NCBI RefSeq assembly: GCF_000607165.1
Contig: NZ_JFZG01000009.1
Coordinates: forward strand, 1-64,000
Direction of reading: 5' to 3'
Source of the DNA: Ralstonia pickettii
GTDB taxonomy: Bacteria > Pseudomonadota > Gammaproteobacteria > Burkholderiales > Burkholderiaceae
Length of the DNA stretch: 64,000 bases
In this document: one piece after another, positions 1-8,312 of the stretch
Layout of the letters: each line of letters starts with the position of its first letter
How positions within the stretch are numbered: position 1 is the first letter of the stretch
Notes under the pieces: generated by a model
Told to the model about the DNA's origin: nothing
Databases searched by the model: none
Seen by the model: only the letters and a program-made list of their open reading frames with translations
Position numbers and translations under genes: made by a program

Positions 1-24
1 GTAAGCGGTCTTTTAAGGGCGCCC
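1..24. repeat. IS66 terminal inverted repeat (tnpC side)
   Basis: Begins GTAAGCGGTC. It agrees with the reverse complement of the other end (GTAAGCGCTC) at about 16 of the first 23 positions, including the diagnostic first seven bases. Confidence 0.85.
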
Positions 25-47
25 CTTGCGGCCGCCGGCGGTATCCG

Positions 48-1637
48 CTAGACGGTTGAGGGCTTGAGCCTCCAGGGCAGCAGAGCCTCGTAGTCGTCGG
101 CGGTCTGTGCGTGTGGCAACGCCTTGAACAAGGCAACGAGATACTGATACGGATCGACGTCGTTGGCCTTGCAGGTTTCCACCAGCGAGTAAAGACTTGC
201 GCTAGCGTTGGCACCGGCCACGGTGTCGCAGAAGAGGAAGTTTCTCCGTCCGATCACGAATGGCCTAATCGCGTTCTCGCAGGGATTGTTCGAGATCGGC
301 CAGGTTCCGTTCTCGATGTAGCGCACGAGCTTTGGCCACTGCCCATGCAGGTAGTGCAGCGCCTTGCCGAACAGGCTTTGCGGCAGCACGGTATGCAGAT
401 GTTGCAGCAGCATCGTTTCGATCTCGGCCAGCAGCGGCTGGCTTTGTTCGGCGCGAACCTGCTGCCGTTGTTCCGGCTTCATCTTGAGCGTGTGGCTTTC
501 GATGGCAAACAGCTTGCCGATGCGCTGCAGGAATCCGGTGACCGGGTGGTCGGGGCGCTTGTCCTTGGGCAAGGCTTGCTCCGCCTCGACCAGGTAGCGG
601 CGCGCGTGTGCCCAGCATCCGAGATGCACCAACTGATAGGTGTTTGCGACGTCGTCGTATGGTGCATAGCCGTCGGTCATCAACACCGCCCCAGGCTTGA
701 TGCCGGCATAGAGAGCCGTAGCCTGCTTTGTCTCGCGTGTCGGGCTATAGGCAAACAACCGTACCGGCGGCCCTGTGCCATTCATCTGCGCCCATAGGAA
801 GCTCTTTCTCTGGGCAGGCCTGCCGGGCTCCTTGAGCACCTGTACCGTTGTCTCGTCACCGTACACGACGTCTGCTTCCAGCAGATGGTCACGCAGCAGG
901 TTGATGATTGGCTGCACCGCCTGGCCTACTCGCACTATGCTTGCGGCCAGGGTGCCGCGAGAGAGGTCCCCGCCGAAGCGATGCAGCAGCGCTGCCTGGC
1001 GGTACAGCGGCAGGCCATCCTGATACTTCGAGGTGATGCACCAGGCCAGCGCCGATTCGGTAAGGAGTCCCTTGGGAATAATGCGCGCCGGTGCCGGCGT
1101 CGTCTTGATGCCGCCGTCGCAGCATGGGCAGGCGTACTTGACCCGCTGGTGCTGGATCACGCGGACCTGCTGCGGCACGATGTCGAGCTGTTCGCTGACC
1201 TCGACGCCAATCTCGACCAGAGCCTGGCCATCGAGGGGGCAGACGCGTTCCGATTCGGGTAGTTCGTGACGAACCTCGACACGGGGCAGCGCCGGGTCGA
1301 GCGGCTTGCGGCCGCGCTTCTTGCGTTTGTGTCCGGCCACTTCGGTCTCGGGCGTACCTTCTTCTTCCTGCGCCGGCTGCGCGGCCGCCGTCGCCAAGGC
1401 CTCGGCCTCATTGAGGAACAAGTCCTTCTGCTCCGAGCCTCGCGCCTCGCTCTTTGCGGCGAACAGCTTACGCTGAAACGCCTTGAGCTGTTCCAAGAGC
1501 AGGTCTCGCTGGACCGTCATCACACGCAGTTCGCCCTTGATTGCCTCGCGTTCCGCGAGTATTGCCTTGAGCTCGCGCTCGGCGTCTCGCAACAGTTGCA
1601 GCTCGGCGGCGGTAACGGTGACGGGCGTGGATGGCAT
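48..1637 (-). CDS. tnpC: IS66 family transposase TnpC
   Basis: The 529-residue DDE-type transposase catalyses IS66 transposition. Visible in order: an N-terminal coiled coil (about residues 8-60), a basic KRKKRGRKPLDP linker, a Cys-containing zinc-binding region (VCPLDG, then ACPCCDG), and the DDE core with GDETTVQV, MTDGYAPYD and the late NPCENAIRPFVIGRRNFLF motif carrying the catalytic Glu. The length is normal for the family (about 510-540 residues). It is the last gene of the element, 31 bases after tnpB. No frameshift is seen. Confidence 0.95.
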   Translation of the reverse strand: MPSTPVTVTAAELQLLRDAERELKAILAEREAIKGELRVMTVQRDLLLEQLKAFQRKLFAAKSEARGSEQKDLFLNEAEALATAAAQPAQEEEGTPETEVAGHKRKKRGRKPLDPALPRVEVRHELPESERVCPLDGQALVEIGVEVSEQLDIVPQQVRVIQHQRVKYACPCCDGGIKTTPAPARIIPKGLLTESALAWCITSKYQDGLPLYRQAALLHRFGGDLSRGTLAASIVRVGQAVQPIINLLRDHLLEADVVYGDETTVQVLKEPGRPAQRKSFLWAQMNGTGPPVRLFAYSPTRETKQATALYAGIKPGAVLMTDGYAPYDDVANTYQLVHLGCWAHARRYLVEAEQALPKDKRPDHPVTGFLQRIGKLFAIESHTLKMKPEQRQQVRAEQSQPLLAEIETMLLQHLHTVLPQSLFGKALHYLHGQWPKLVRYIENGTWPISNNPCENAIRPFVIGRRNFLFCDTVAGANASASLYSLVETCKANDVDPYQYLVALFKALPHAQTADDYEALLPWRLKPSTV

Positions 1638-1668
1638 GGCGGGTTAGACCGCTGCCGCCAAACAGCGT

Positions 1669-2019
1669 TCACGCAGCGCGATGGTATTCTCGGTGCGGGT
1701 GCCGGCGCATCGCCTCGATGTCGATTCCCTCGAGCAGCCAGTGCAACTGTTCGACCGTCAGCGTAGCCACAGCCGCCTCGCGTGGCCAGGCAAACCGGTC
1801 CGCCTCCAATCGCTTCAACAATAGCCAGAAGCCGTTGCGATCCCACCCGAGAATCTTGATGCGATCGGCCCGCTGGTTACGGAACACAAATACAGCCGAT
1901 GCAAACGGATCCAGCCCGAGCGTCTGCTCGACCAGCAGTGCCAGGCCGTTGATGTTCTTACGGAAGTCCACTGCGTCGCGATGCAGATACACCCGCAGCT
2001 CAGCGTCGAGCCGAAACAT
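1669..2019 (-). CDS. tnpB: IS66 accessory protein TnpB
   Basis: The 116-residue protein starts MFRLDAELRVYLHRDAVDFR and contains the family signature DPFASAVFVFRN and DRNGFWLLLKRLE. TnpB is required for full IS66 transposition, but its biochemical role is not settled. Its ATG overlaps the tnpA stop codon (ATGA at 2016-2019 read on the minus strand), which indicates translational coupling and decides the start. An in-frame extension further upstream exists but lies within tnpA. Confidence 0.93.
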   Translation of the reverse strand: MFRLDAELRVYLHRDAVDFRKNINGLALLVEQTLGLDPFASAVFVFRNQRADRIKILGWDRNGFWLLLKRLEADRFAWPREAAVATLTVEQLHWLLEGIDIEAMRRHPHREYHRAA

Positions 2020-2483
2020 CAACGGTCTCCACTCAGTGCTTCGATCATTGCCTTTACGAGCCCAACGTCTCGCTCGCTGCATTCGAGCTCAAGTGATACA
2101 CCGTTGGGCAGCTTTGCGCTCAAGAGCGCCAGCGGTTGCGCTTGCCGCGGTGGCGGATCGCCAGTCGCTGATGCCGCTTCGTGACGCGGCACCGCAACCT
2201 TTGCAAGTGTCTCGATTGGCCGCGAATCCTGAACCTCCTGGACAACCGGCACGAATGCCGGCAACGCACCTCGCGCCTGCACTGAATCTCGGTAGTCCCG
2301 AATCCATTTGCGCAACTGGTTAGCGTTGATACCGGCCTTGAGCGCCGTGCCCGAGACCGATGCTCCCGATTGAAGACAGAACTCAATCAGACGCCGCTTG
2401 GCCGCTGGCTCGTAGTCGCGCTTCCCATTGGAGCGGACTCGCACCGCCTGCAGCGGAAATAGGTCAATCTCGTCTTGGATCAT
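2019..2483 (-). CDS. tnpA: IS66 accessory protein TnpA (HTH)
   Basis: The protein of about 154 residues carries a helix-turn-helix (AAKRRLIEFCLQSGASVSGTALKAGINANQLRKWIRDY, about residues 30-65, described here by its ends AAKRRL and KWIRDY), typical of IS66 OrfA/TnpA, a probable DNA-binding partner in transposition. The first good ATG is at 2483. A TTG at 2537 would add 18 residues, but that extra stretch is a perfect hairpin in DNA (2488-2512), so I prefer the ATG. The C-terminal half is Pro/Ala/Gln rich and ends in LECSERDVGLVKAMIEAL, also typical of the family. Confidence 0.85.
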   Translation of the reverse strand: MIQDEIDLFPLQAVRVRSNGKRDYEPAAKRRLIEFCLQSGASVSGTALKAGINANQLRKWIRDYRDSVQARGALPAFVPVVQEVQDSRPIETLAKVAVPRHEAASATGDPPPRQAQPLALLSAKLPNGVSLELECSERDVGLVKAMIEALSGDR

Positions 2484-2487
2484 GTTT

Positions 2488-2512
2488 GCGTCCGCAAAGT
2501 CTTTGCGGACGC
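2488..2512 (-). promoter_or_regulatory. Perfect inverted repeat upstream of tnpA
   Basis: GCGTCCGCAAA (2488-2498) and TTTGCGGACGC (2502-2512) form a perfect 11-bp stem with a 3-nt loop. It starts four bases upstream of the tnpA ATG. In the tnpA mRNA it would form a hairpin over the ribosome-binding region; as DNA it could be an operator. Either way it is placed to limit transposase expression. The function is inferred. Confidence 0.55.
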
Positions 2513-2541
2513 TAGCCTGCCAACGTTCAGCCTTCAATACC

Positions 2542-2565
2542 AGACGTCGTCAATTGAGCGCTTAC
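2542..2565. repeat. IS66 terminal inverted repeat (tnpA side)
   Basis: Ends ...GAGCGCTTAC at 2565. Its reverse complement, GTAAGCGCTC, matches the opposite terminus. Immediately outside it the reading frame of the interrupted regulator resumes. Confidence 0.85.
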
Positions 2566-3547
2566 GAATCATCCGTTGCTACGAGCCGGACTTGCGCAGT
2601 TGCTCGCGCATCCCACCCTTGGCCTGGAGGTCGTCGCCCCGGCATTGCCTGCGGGCATCCCCGGCGAACTGCACGCGTTCGATGAGCGAGCCGATCTGCT
2701 CGTCATCGGGCTGGACGAGGCCGAGGGCCCGATCAACGCTGGTCAATTCGCTGCCCAATTGCGCGAGGCCATCGATGCCAGCGAGGCCAGCCGCGTGGTG
2801 CTGCTCGCCGCAAGCCTGTCTGCTGAAGAAGCGCACGTCGCCATGACGTGCGGTGTGGACGCCTACTGCGCCAAATCGCAATCGCCCGAAGTCTTGCTGG
2901 CCACGCTGCGGCTGGTGCTGGCCGGCGGCCAGTCGTATCCGGCGTTGATGCCGCGTGCGGCGAATGCAGTCATGCCGATGCTCTCGCTGGATGCATCGGA
3001 AGCGGCGCAGCGGCTGAATGTTTCGCTGCGACAGTACGAAGTGCTGGTGTTGCTGTCGCGCGGTCACTCCGTCAAGGGTGTCGGCCGCCTGCTGGGCATT
3101 TCGGAGGCCACCGTCAAGACGCACGCGTGCACGCTGTATCGACGCCTGAACGTGCGCAACAAGAGCGAAGCGGTGTACGCCGCCATGCGCCTGGGGATTC
3201 CACTGGAACTGCAGGGCGGGGCTGCCGCCACCATCAGCGCTGCATCTGCGCACACATCGGTCCAGGTGTCTGGAGATGCGCAAGACGCAGATGTGTTCGT
3301 GCAAACCGCTGCACGCACACCGACTCCGCTCCAGGCCGGCGCACCGGCCCGAGACGCGGTGATGGCGTCTTCATCCCCCCAGCCGGGAGCGTCCGAGCGG
3401 ACCACCACATCGGTGACTGCTTCGGGCGCTGAACTGGGCGCCGAATCGCGCTGGGCCGCCATGACACGGGCCTTTGGGGGCGTGACGCCTGCCAAGCCGA
3501 TGCGCGCCCCGGTGCGCACCGCCAACGGTACGGCCCGCCTCGGCTGA
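2566..3547 (+). pseudogene. LuxR/NarL-type response regulator, 5' end lost to IS66
   Basis: Reading into the frame right after the IS gives N-H-P-L-L-R-A-G-L, the usual start of a NarL-type receiver (D-D-H-P-L-L-R-x-G-L), so only about the first ten codons are missing. The receiver covers about 110 residues, followed by a GerE/LuxR helix-turn-helix (QYEVLVLLSRGHSVKGVG to SEATVKTHACTLYRRL) and a low-complexity tail of about 110 residues. The receiver is atypical: the phosphoacceptor position reads VIGLDE instead of L-L-D-L and the conserved Thr is Ala, while the Lys (CAKS) is kept. It sits directly upstream of pgaABCD and may have controlled it. A TTG at 2576 could restart translation without the first strand. 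Confidence 0.8.
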
Positions 3548-3611
3548 CTCAGCCCGGTCAACTCTTCATGCAATGCGGATGGCGTGCGCCCGCACGCGCC
3601 GCCCACTGGAC

Positions 3612-6086
3612 ATGACAACAATGACAACCCACGAGCCAATCTCCTGGAGCCTGCCGGCCGAGCGCAACAGCGCGGCCGCGGCATGGCATCCTCGCCGCTG
3701 CGCGATTGCTGCCGCCACCGTTGTGGTGGTCGGCACGGTGCCGATGATCGCGCACGCCGCGACCGACGATGCTTCCAACGCGGCCACGCGCCGCTTGATC
3801 GATACGCAACTGACCGACGCCGCGGCCAAGGGCCCGGCCACGTTTGCATCCACGACCGTCATCGCCGGCGGTGATGGCGTGCCGGCGTCTCCGGCCAACA
3901 CGCTCCTTGTTGCGCAACAGGCGGTGCCGCCTGCGGATTCATCCGTCACGACATCGCCCGCGTCAACCGCGCCGGCTGCCACGTCGCCGATGCCTGCTGT
4001 TGAGGCGGCGCCCCCGGCGCCACCATCTGCGCCGCCGTCGCCCACGGTGATCCTGCCGCCAGGCGCCCCCGCACCGGATACGGCTGCACAGGCGCCCGCC
4101 GTGCCTTCGGGCCCGAGCGCTCAAGGCCCCGGCGCACTCGAACCGCTGCCGGTGTCGCCAGAAGCGGCCAATGCAGCAGCGACCCACGCCGCCGGCAATG
4201 CGCCTGACAATGCGCCCGTCGGCCCGATGCCGACCGACCGCCAGGCCTTCCACGATGAGGTCATGCGCGAGTCGCGCGAGGGCGCTGCCACGTTGGCGCA
4301 AGAGCACCTGCGCCAGCACCCGGACTGGTTCAAGGAAAGCGAATCGTGGCACGTTGACCATGCCGCCGCCGCGCAGCGCATCCGCTGGGGGCGTCAGCAG
4401 TTGAAGGTCATCAACGGGCCGGAACGCTTCGTCATCATCGATCAGGCTGTGGCCGAGATCGAGGCGCTGCTCAAGAAGGTGCCCGATACGCCGGAAAACG
4501 CAGAGTTCCGCCAGCAGATCGTGGCGGACGAAGTGGTGGCACTGGCTTCGCGCGGGCGCATGAAAGATGCCGTCAAGCGCTACGAAGCCATGTCGCAGAC
4601 GGGCAAGGTGCCCGCCTACACGCGCGTGGCCGCGGGGGATGCCTATGCGTATCTCGATACGCCCGACAAGGCCGCAGATGCCTACGCCCGCGCGCTCAAG
4701 GATGCCAGCCCTGGCGAGATCGAAACCGGCGACGTTCAGGAAGGCCTGTTCTACGCCATGCTCGACACCGGGCGTTTTGAAGAGGCTCGCGCGCTGCTCG
4801 ACAAGATGAAGGCCGACAACCCGGAATACGTGCGCCTGGCGCCCGAAGCCGGTACGCCCAATCCCGATTACTCGCGCATCAAACGTCTGGAAGCGCAGTA
4901 CCTGATCCTGACGGGCCGCACGCACCAGGGCATTGCCGAGCTGGACAAGTGGCGCCACGAAGCACCGTTCGCCGCATCGCTCGTCAGCGCACGTGCCGAC
5001 GGCGCGATGGTGCAGACCGAGCCGTATCGCTCGCGCGACATGTACAAGACCGCGCTGGCCGAGCACCCGGATGACCTGAGCGTGGTAGCCGGCTATGGCC
5101 GTGCATCGCTGGCAGTGGACGACCTGAAGACCGCCAAGGATGTCGCCAACGGGCTGGACGAGCGCTTTCCGGAGAACGGCTCGGTGCGTGCGCTGCGCAG
5201 GGATCTGGACGTCTATCAGAGCCCGCAGCTCATCATTCAGTCAACGGCGGACAAGGGCAATTCGGCGTTCGCCAACAACGAGTACGGTATCGACACCAAG
5301 GCCTACAGCGGCCCGTTTGCCGATCACTATCGACTGTTCTTCCACAACTTTGCCGGCCGCGCGCAGTTTGACGGCGCATCGCAGAGCCGTGTGCGCAACG
5401 GCGCGGGCCTGCAGTGGTTCGACACCGGCGTCGAGGTGAACGGCGAGGTGCACCAATCGGTTGGCGCGGTGGGCAAGACCGGCGGCACCCTGGATGCAGC
5501 GTGGATTCCGAGCGACCACTGGAAGGTGTCGGGCATGGTCACCAACGACGACCTGGAAGTGCCCTACAAGGCGTACCAGGTGGGCGTGACCGGCAAGACC
5601 GTCAGCGGCAACGTGCGCTACACCTGGGACGAAACGCGCTACGCCTCGCTCACGTATGGCGTGTCGCGCTACACCGACGACAACCTGCGCCAGCGCGTGG
5701 GAGCCAACTTCTATCAGCAGGTGTTCACCTCGCCGCGGCACACCATCGGCGTGCTGTTCGGGGCCGATACCAGCCGCAACACGATGACGGGCCTGAACTA
5801 CTTCAGCCCATCGCGCGACTACAGCGGCCAGGCCACGGCCATCTGGTCGTGGACGCCCTGGCGCTACGCCGACAAGTCGTTCACGCAGCGCGTGTACCTG
5901 ACCGGCGGCATGTACAACCAGCAGTCGTTCGGCAGCAGCCCGATGTACGAAGCGCGGCTGGAGCACGTGTGGCAAATCAATCGCAAGACGCAGGTGTCTT
6001 ACGGCATCGGCTTTGGTCGCCATAGCTATGACGGCCAGCCTGAGAACCGCAAGTTCCTGTACCTGAACCTCAACATTCCGCTGTGA
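3612..6086 (+). CDS. pgaA: Poly-beta-1,6-GlcNAc export porin PgaA
   Basis: Outer-membrane exporter of PNAG/PGA. A signal peptide with a hydrophobic core (AIAAATVVVVGTVPMIAHA) ends in a signal-peptidase-I-type AHA|A site. A Pro/Ala-rich spacer (about residues 60-205) leads to TPR-like helical repeats (about 210-540) that bind deacetylated polymer in the periplasm, then a C-terminal 16-strand-type beta-barrel (about 545-824) ending in alternating hydrophobic residues (KFLYLNLNIPL). About 824 residues is the normal size. The start is uncertain: ATG 3573 would add 13 residues, and neither start has a clear ribosome-binding site. The stop overlaps the pgaB start (TGATG). Confidence 0.93.
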   Translation: MTTMTTHEPISWSLPAERNSAAAAWHPRRCAIAAATVVVVGTVPMIAHAATDDASNAATRRLIDTQLTDAAAKGPATFASTTVIAGGDGVPASPANTLLVAQQAVPPADSSVTTSPASTAPAATSPMPAVEAAPPAPPSAPPSPTVILPPGAPAPDTAAQAPAVPSGPSAQGPGALEPLPVSPEAANAAATHAAGNAPDNAPVGPMPTDRQAFHDEVMRESREGAATLAQEHLRQHPDWFKESESWHVDHAAAAQRIRWGRQQLKVINGPERFVIIDQAVAEIEALLKKVPDTPENAEFRQQIVADEVVALASRGRMKDAVKRYEAMSQTGKVPAYTRVAAGDAYAYLDTPDKAADAYARALKDASPGEIETGDVQEGLFYAMLDTGRFEEARALLDKMKADNPEYVRLAPEAGTPNPDYSRIKRLEAQYLILTGRTHQGIAELDKWRHEAPFAASLVSARADGAMVQTEPYRSRDMYKTALAEHPDDLSVVAGYGRASLAVDDLKTAKDVANGLDERFPENGSVRALRRDLDVYQSPQLIIQSTADKGNSAFANNEYGIDTKAYSGPFADHYRLFFHNFAGRAQFDGASQSRVRNGAGLQWFDTGVEVNGEVHQSVGAVGKTGGTLDAAWIPSDHWKVSGMVTNDDLEVPYKAYQVGVTGKTVSGNVRYTWDETRYASLTYGVSRYTDDNLRQRVGANFYQQVFTSPRHTIGVLFGADTSRNTMTGLNYFSPSRDYSGQATAIWSWTPWRYADKSFTQRVYLTGGMYNQQSFGSSPMYEARLEHVWQINRKTQVSYGIGFGRHSYDGQPENRKFLYLNLNIPL

Positions 6087-8311
6087 TGCCCATGCAAGCT
6101 CTCCGACAACCGTCATTGCGACGATTCTTCGCCTGGATGGCACCGAGACTGGCGCTGGCCCTGACGTTGGCTTTCCTTGCTGCCGTTCGGCCTGCCGCCG
6201 CCGTTCAGGTGGACTTCCTGCCCAAGCCCGATCCGGACGATGGCAAGACGTTCCGCGTGCTGTGCTTTCACGACATCCGCGACAACCTGCGCGCCAGCTT
6301 CGAGACGTTGCCCGATGGGTTTGCCGTCGACACCAAGATGCTGACGAACATGTTCAGTTGGATCCAGGCCAACGGCTACCACCCGGTCACGCTCGCGCAG
6401 ATCGACGAGGCGCGCCATGGCGGCAAGCCGCTGCCCAAGCGCCCGCTCCTGCTGACGTTCGATGACGGCTATGAAAGTCACTACACAAAGGTCTTCCCGC
6501 TGCTCAAGCAGTTCCGCTTTCCGGCGGTGTTCGGGCTGGTAACGGAGTGGACCAACGCACCCCAGGGATCGAAGGTCAAGCTGTCGGACAAGCAGATCGT
6601 GCCGCGGGACTTCTTCATGAACTGGAACCAGATCCGCGAGATGCAGGCCTCCGGCCTGGCAGAGTTCGCCACCCACACGGCAGATATGCACCACGGCGCG
6701 CTGGGCAACCCCCAGGGTAACGAGATGCCGGCGGCGACCACGCATGAATATCTGCGCAATCTGGGCCGCTATGAGACCGATGACGAATACCGCAAGCGTG
6801 TGCATGATGACCTGCAGCGCAGCATCGACCTGATCCAGAAGAACACGGGTACCAAGGTGCAGACGGTGGTGTGGCCGTATGGCGCCCACAACCTGATGGC
6901 TGACCAGGAGGCCGCCAACGTGGGCCTGAAGTACATGCTCACGCTGGAGCCGGGTCCGAACACGCCGGACGTGCCGCTCACCGCCATCCGCCGAAGCCTG
7001 ATGGGCTACGACACCAACACCGGCGATCTGGAGCGTTCGCTGCGCGAGCCCGTGACTCATCACGGCGAGATCAACCCCGTGCAGCGCGTGGTGCAGGTTG
7101 ACATGGATTACATCTACGACCCGGACCCGAAGCAGCAGGAAGCGAACCTCGGCAAGCTGATCGACCGCATCAAGGACTTGGCGCCGCGTGTGGTCTACCT
7201 GCAGGCCTTCGCCGATCCGAAGGGCAACGGCGCCGTGGACGCTGTGTACTTCCCGAACCGGCACATGCCGATGCGTGCGGACCTGTTCTCGCGCGTGTCG
7301 TGGCAGTTGAAGACGCGAGCAAAGGTGGAGGTGTACGCCTGGCTGCCGATGCTGTCGTACAAGCTGCCGGCCAACAACCCGGCCGCCACGCACCTGGTGC
7401 AGTCGTTGCCGGGCGCGCCGCAGAAGCCGGGCACCGTCAAGCCGCCGCGACTGTCGCCGTTCGATCCGCAGGCACGCCAGATGATCCGCGACATCTATGA
7501 GGACCTGGCCAAGAACTCGATCATCGACGGCGTGCTCTTCCACGACGACGGCGTGCTCGACGACTACGAAGATGCCAGCCCCGCCGCGCTCAAGGCCTAC
7601 GAGGCCATGGGCCTGCCCGGCGATATCAACAAGATCCGCCAGTCGCCGGAGTTGATGCAGAAGTGGTCGAAGGCCAAGACCGCTGCGCTGATCTCGTTCT
7701 CGAAAGAGCTGATCGCGGTGGCGCAGGGCTATCAGAACGGCCGCGACATGCTGACCGCGCGCAACATCTTTTCGGGGCCGGTGCTTGATCCGAAGGCCGA
7801 GGCCTGGACGGCGCAGAACTATGACGACTTCCTGGAGGCGTACGACTACGTGGCGCTCGAAGCCATGCCGTACATGGAGGAAGCCAAGGACCCGAAGGAT
7901 TGGATGAAGAAGCTGACCGCCGCCGTGGCCAAACACAAGGGTGGGCTGAAGAAGACCATCTTCGAGCTGCAGGCGGTGGACTGGCGCAATCAGGACAAGC
8001 CGATCCCGACGACCGAACTGCGTGACCAGATGCGCGCGCTGCGCTCGGCAGGGGCTCTGAATTACGGCTACTACCCGGATGATTTCATTGCCGGCCGGCC
8101 CGATACCGAGGTGCTGCGTGATGTGATGTCGCTCAAGACGTATATCGAGACGCGCAAGCCGCCCGGCGGCAATACGCGCAGCGTCGAGAAGCTCGACAGC
8201 AGTGCTGCCCCGCAGAGCCAGCCGCCGAAGGCCAGCGCGACGGGCGCAGACAAGCAGCCCGGGACGACCGAAGCGGCAGCGCCGTCCCACACCAACAAGG
8301 CGGGAGGCTGA
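6086..8311 (+). CDS. pgaB: PNAG N-deacetylase PgaB
   Basis: Periplasmic enzyme that partly deacetylates poly-beta-1,6-GlcNAc so that it can be exported by PgaA. The N-terminal CE4 deacetylase domain shows LLTFDDGYES (catalytic/metal Asp pair), the metal-binding His region ATHTADMHHG and VVWPYGAHN. The C-terminal GH-like domain (from about residue 335, DMDYIYDPDPKQQEANL through GVLFHDDGVLDDYEDA) is the part that binds and cuts the de-N-acetylated polymer in PgaB homologues. The signal peptide ends PAAA and has no lipobox Cys, so unlike E. coli PgaB this form is probably not a lipoprotein. The tail of about 60 residues is low complexity. It overlaps pgaA by one base. Confidence 0.95.
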   Translation: MPMQALRQPSLRRFFAWMAPRLALALTLAFLAAVRPAAAVQVDFLPKPDPDDGKTFRVLCFHDIRDNLRASFETLPDGFAVDTKMLTNMFSWIQANGYHPVTLAQIDEARHGGKPLPKRPLLLTFDDGYESHYTKVFPLLKQFRFPAVFGLVTEWTNAPQGSKVKLSDKQIVPRDFFMNWNQIREMQASGLAEFATHTADMHHGALGNPQGNEMPAATTHEYLRNLGRYETDDEYRKRVHDDLQRSIDLIQKNTGTKVQTVVWPYGAHNLMADQEAANVGLKYMLTLEPGPNTPDVPLTAIRRSLMGYDTNTGDLERSLREPVTHHGEINPVQRVVQVDMDYIYDPDPKQQEANLGKLIDRIKDLAPRVVYLQAFADPKGNGAVDAVYFPNRHMPMRADLFSRVSWQLKTRAKVEVYAWLPMLSYKLPANNPAATHLVQSLPGAPQKPGTVKPPRLSPFDPQARQMIRDIYEDLAKNSIIDGVLFHDDGVLDDYEDASPAALKAYEAMGLPGDINKIRQSPELMQKWSKAKTAALISFSKELIAVAQGYQNGRDMLTARNIFSGPVLDPKAEAWTAQNYDDFLEAYDYVALEAMPYMEEAKDPKDWMKKLTAAVAKHKGGLKKTIFELQAVDWRNQDKPIPTTELRDQMRALRSAGALNYGYYPDDFIAGRPDTEVLRDVMSLKTYIETRKPPGGNTRSVEKLDSSAAPQSQPPKASATGADKQPGTTEAAAPSHTNKAGG

Positions 8312-8312
8312 C

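Larger units (their letters stand above)
1..2565 (-). mobile_element. IS66-family insertion sequence, complete
   Basis: Three genes in the canonical IS66 order tnpA-tnpB-tnpC, all on the minus strand, lie between terminal inverted repeats that both start GTAAGCG. The left terminus coincides with base 1 and the right terminus ends at 2565. IS66 elements usually make an 8-bp target duplication; the right copy would be GAATCATC at 2566-2573, while the left copy lies outside the window. All three genes are open and full length, so the element looks potentially active. It has inserted near the start of a response-regulator gene. Confidence 0.93.
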
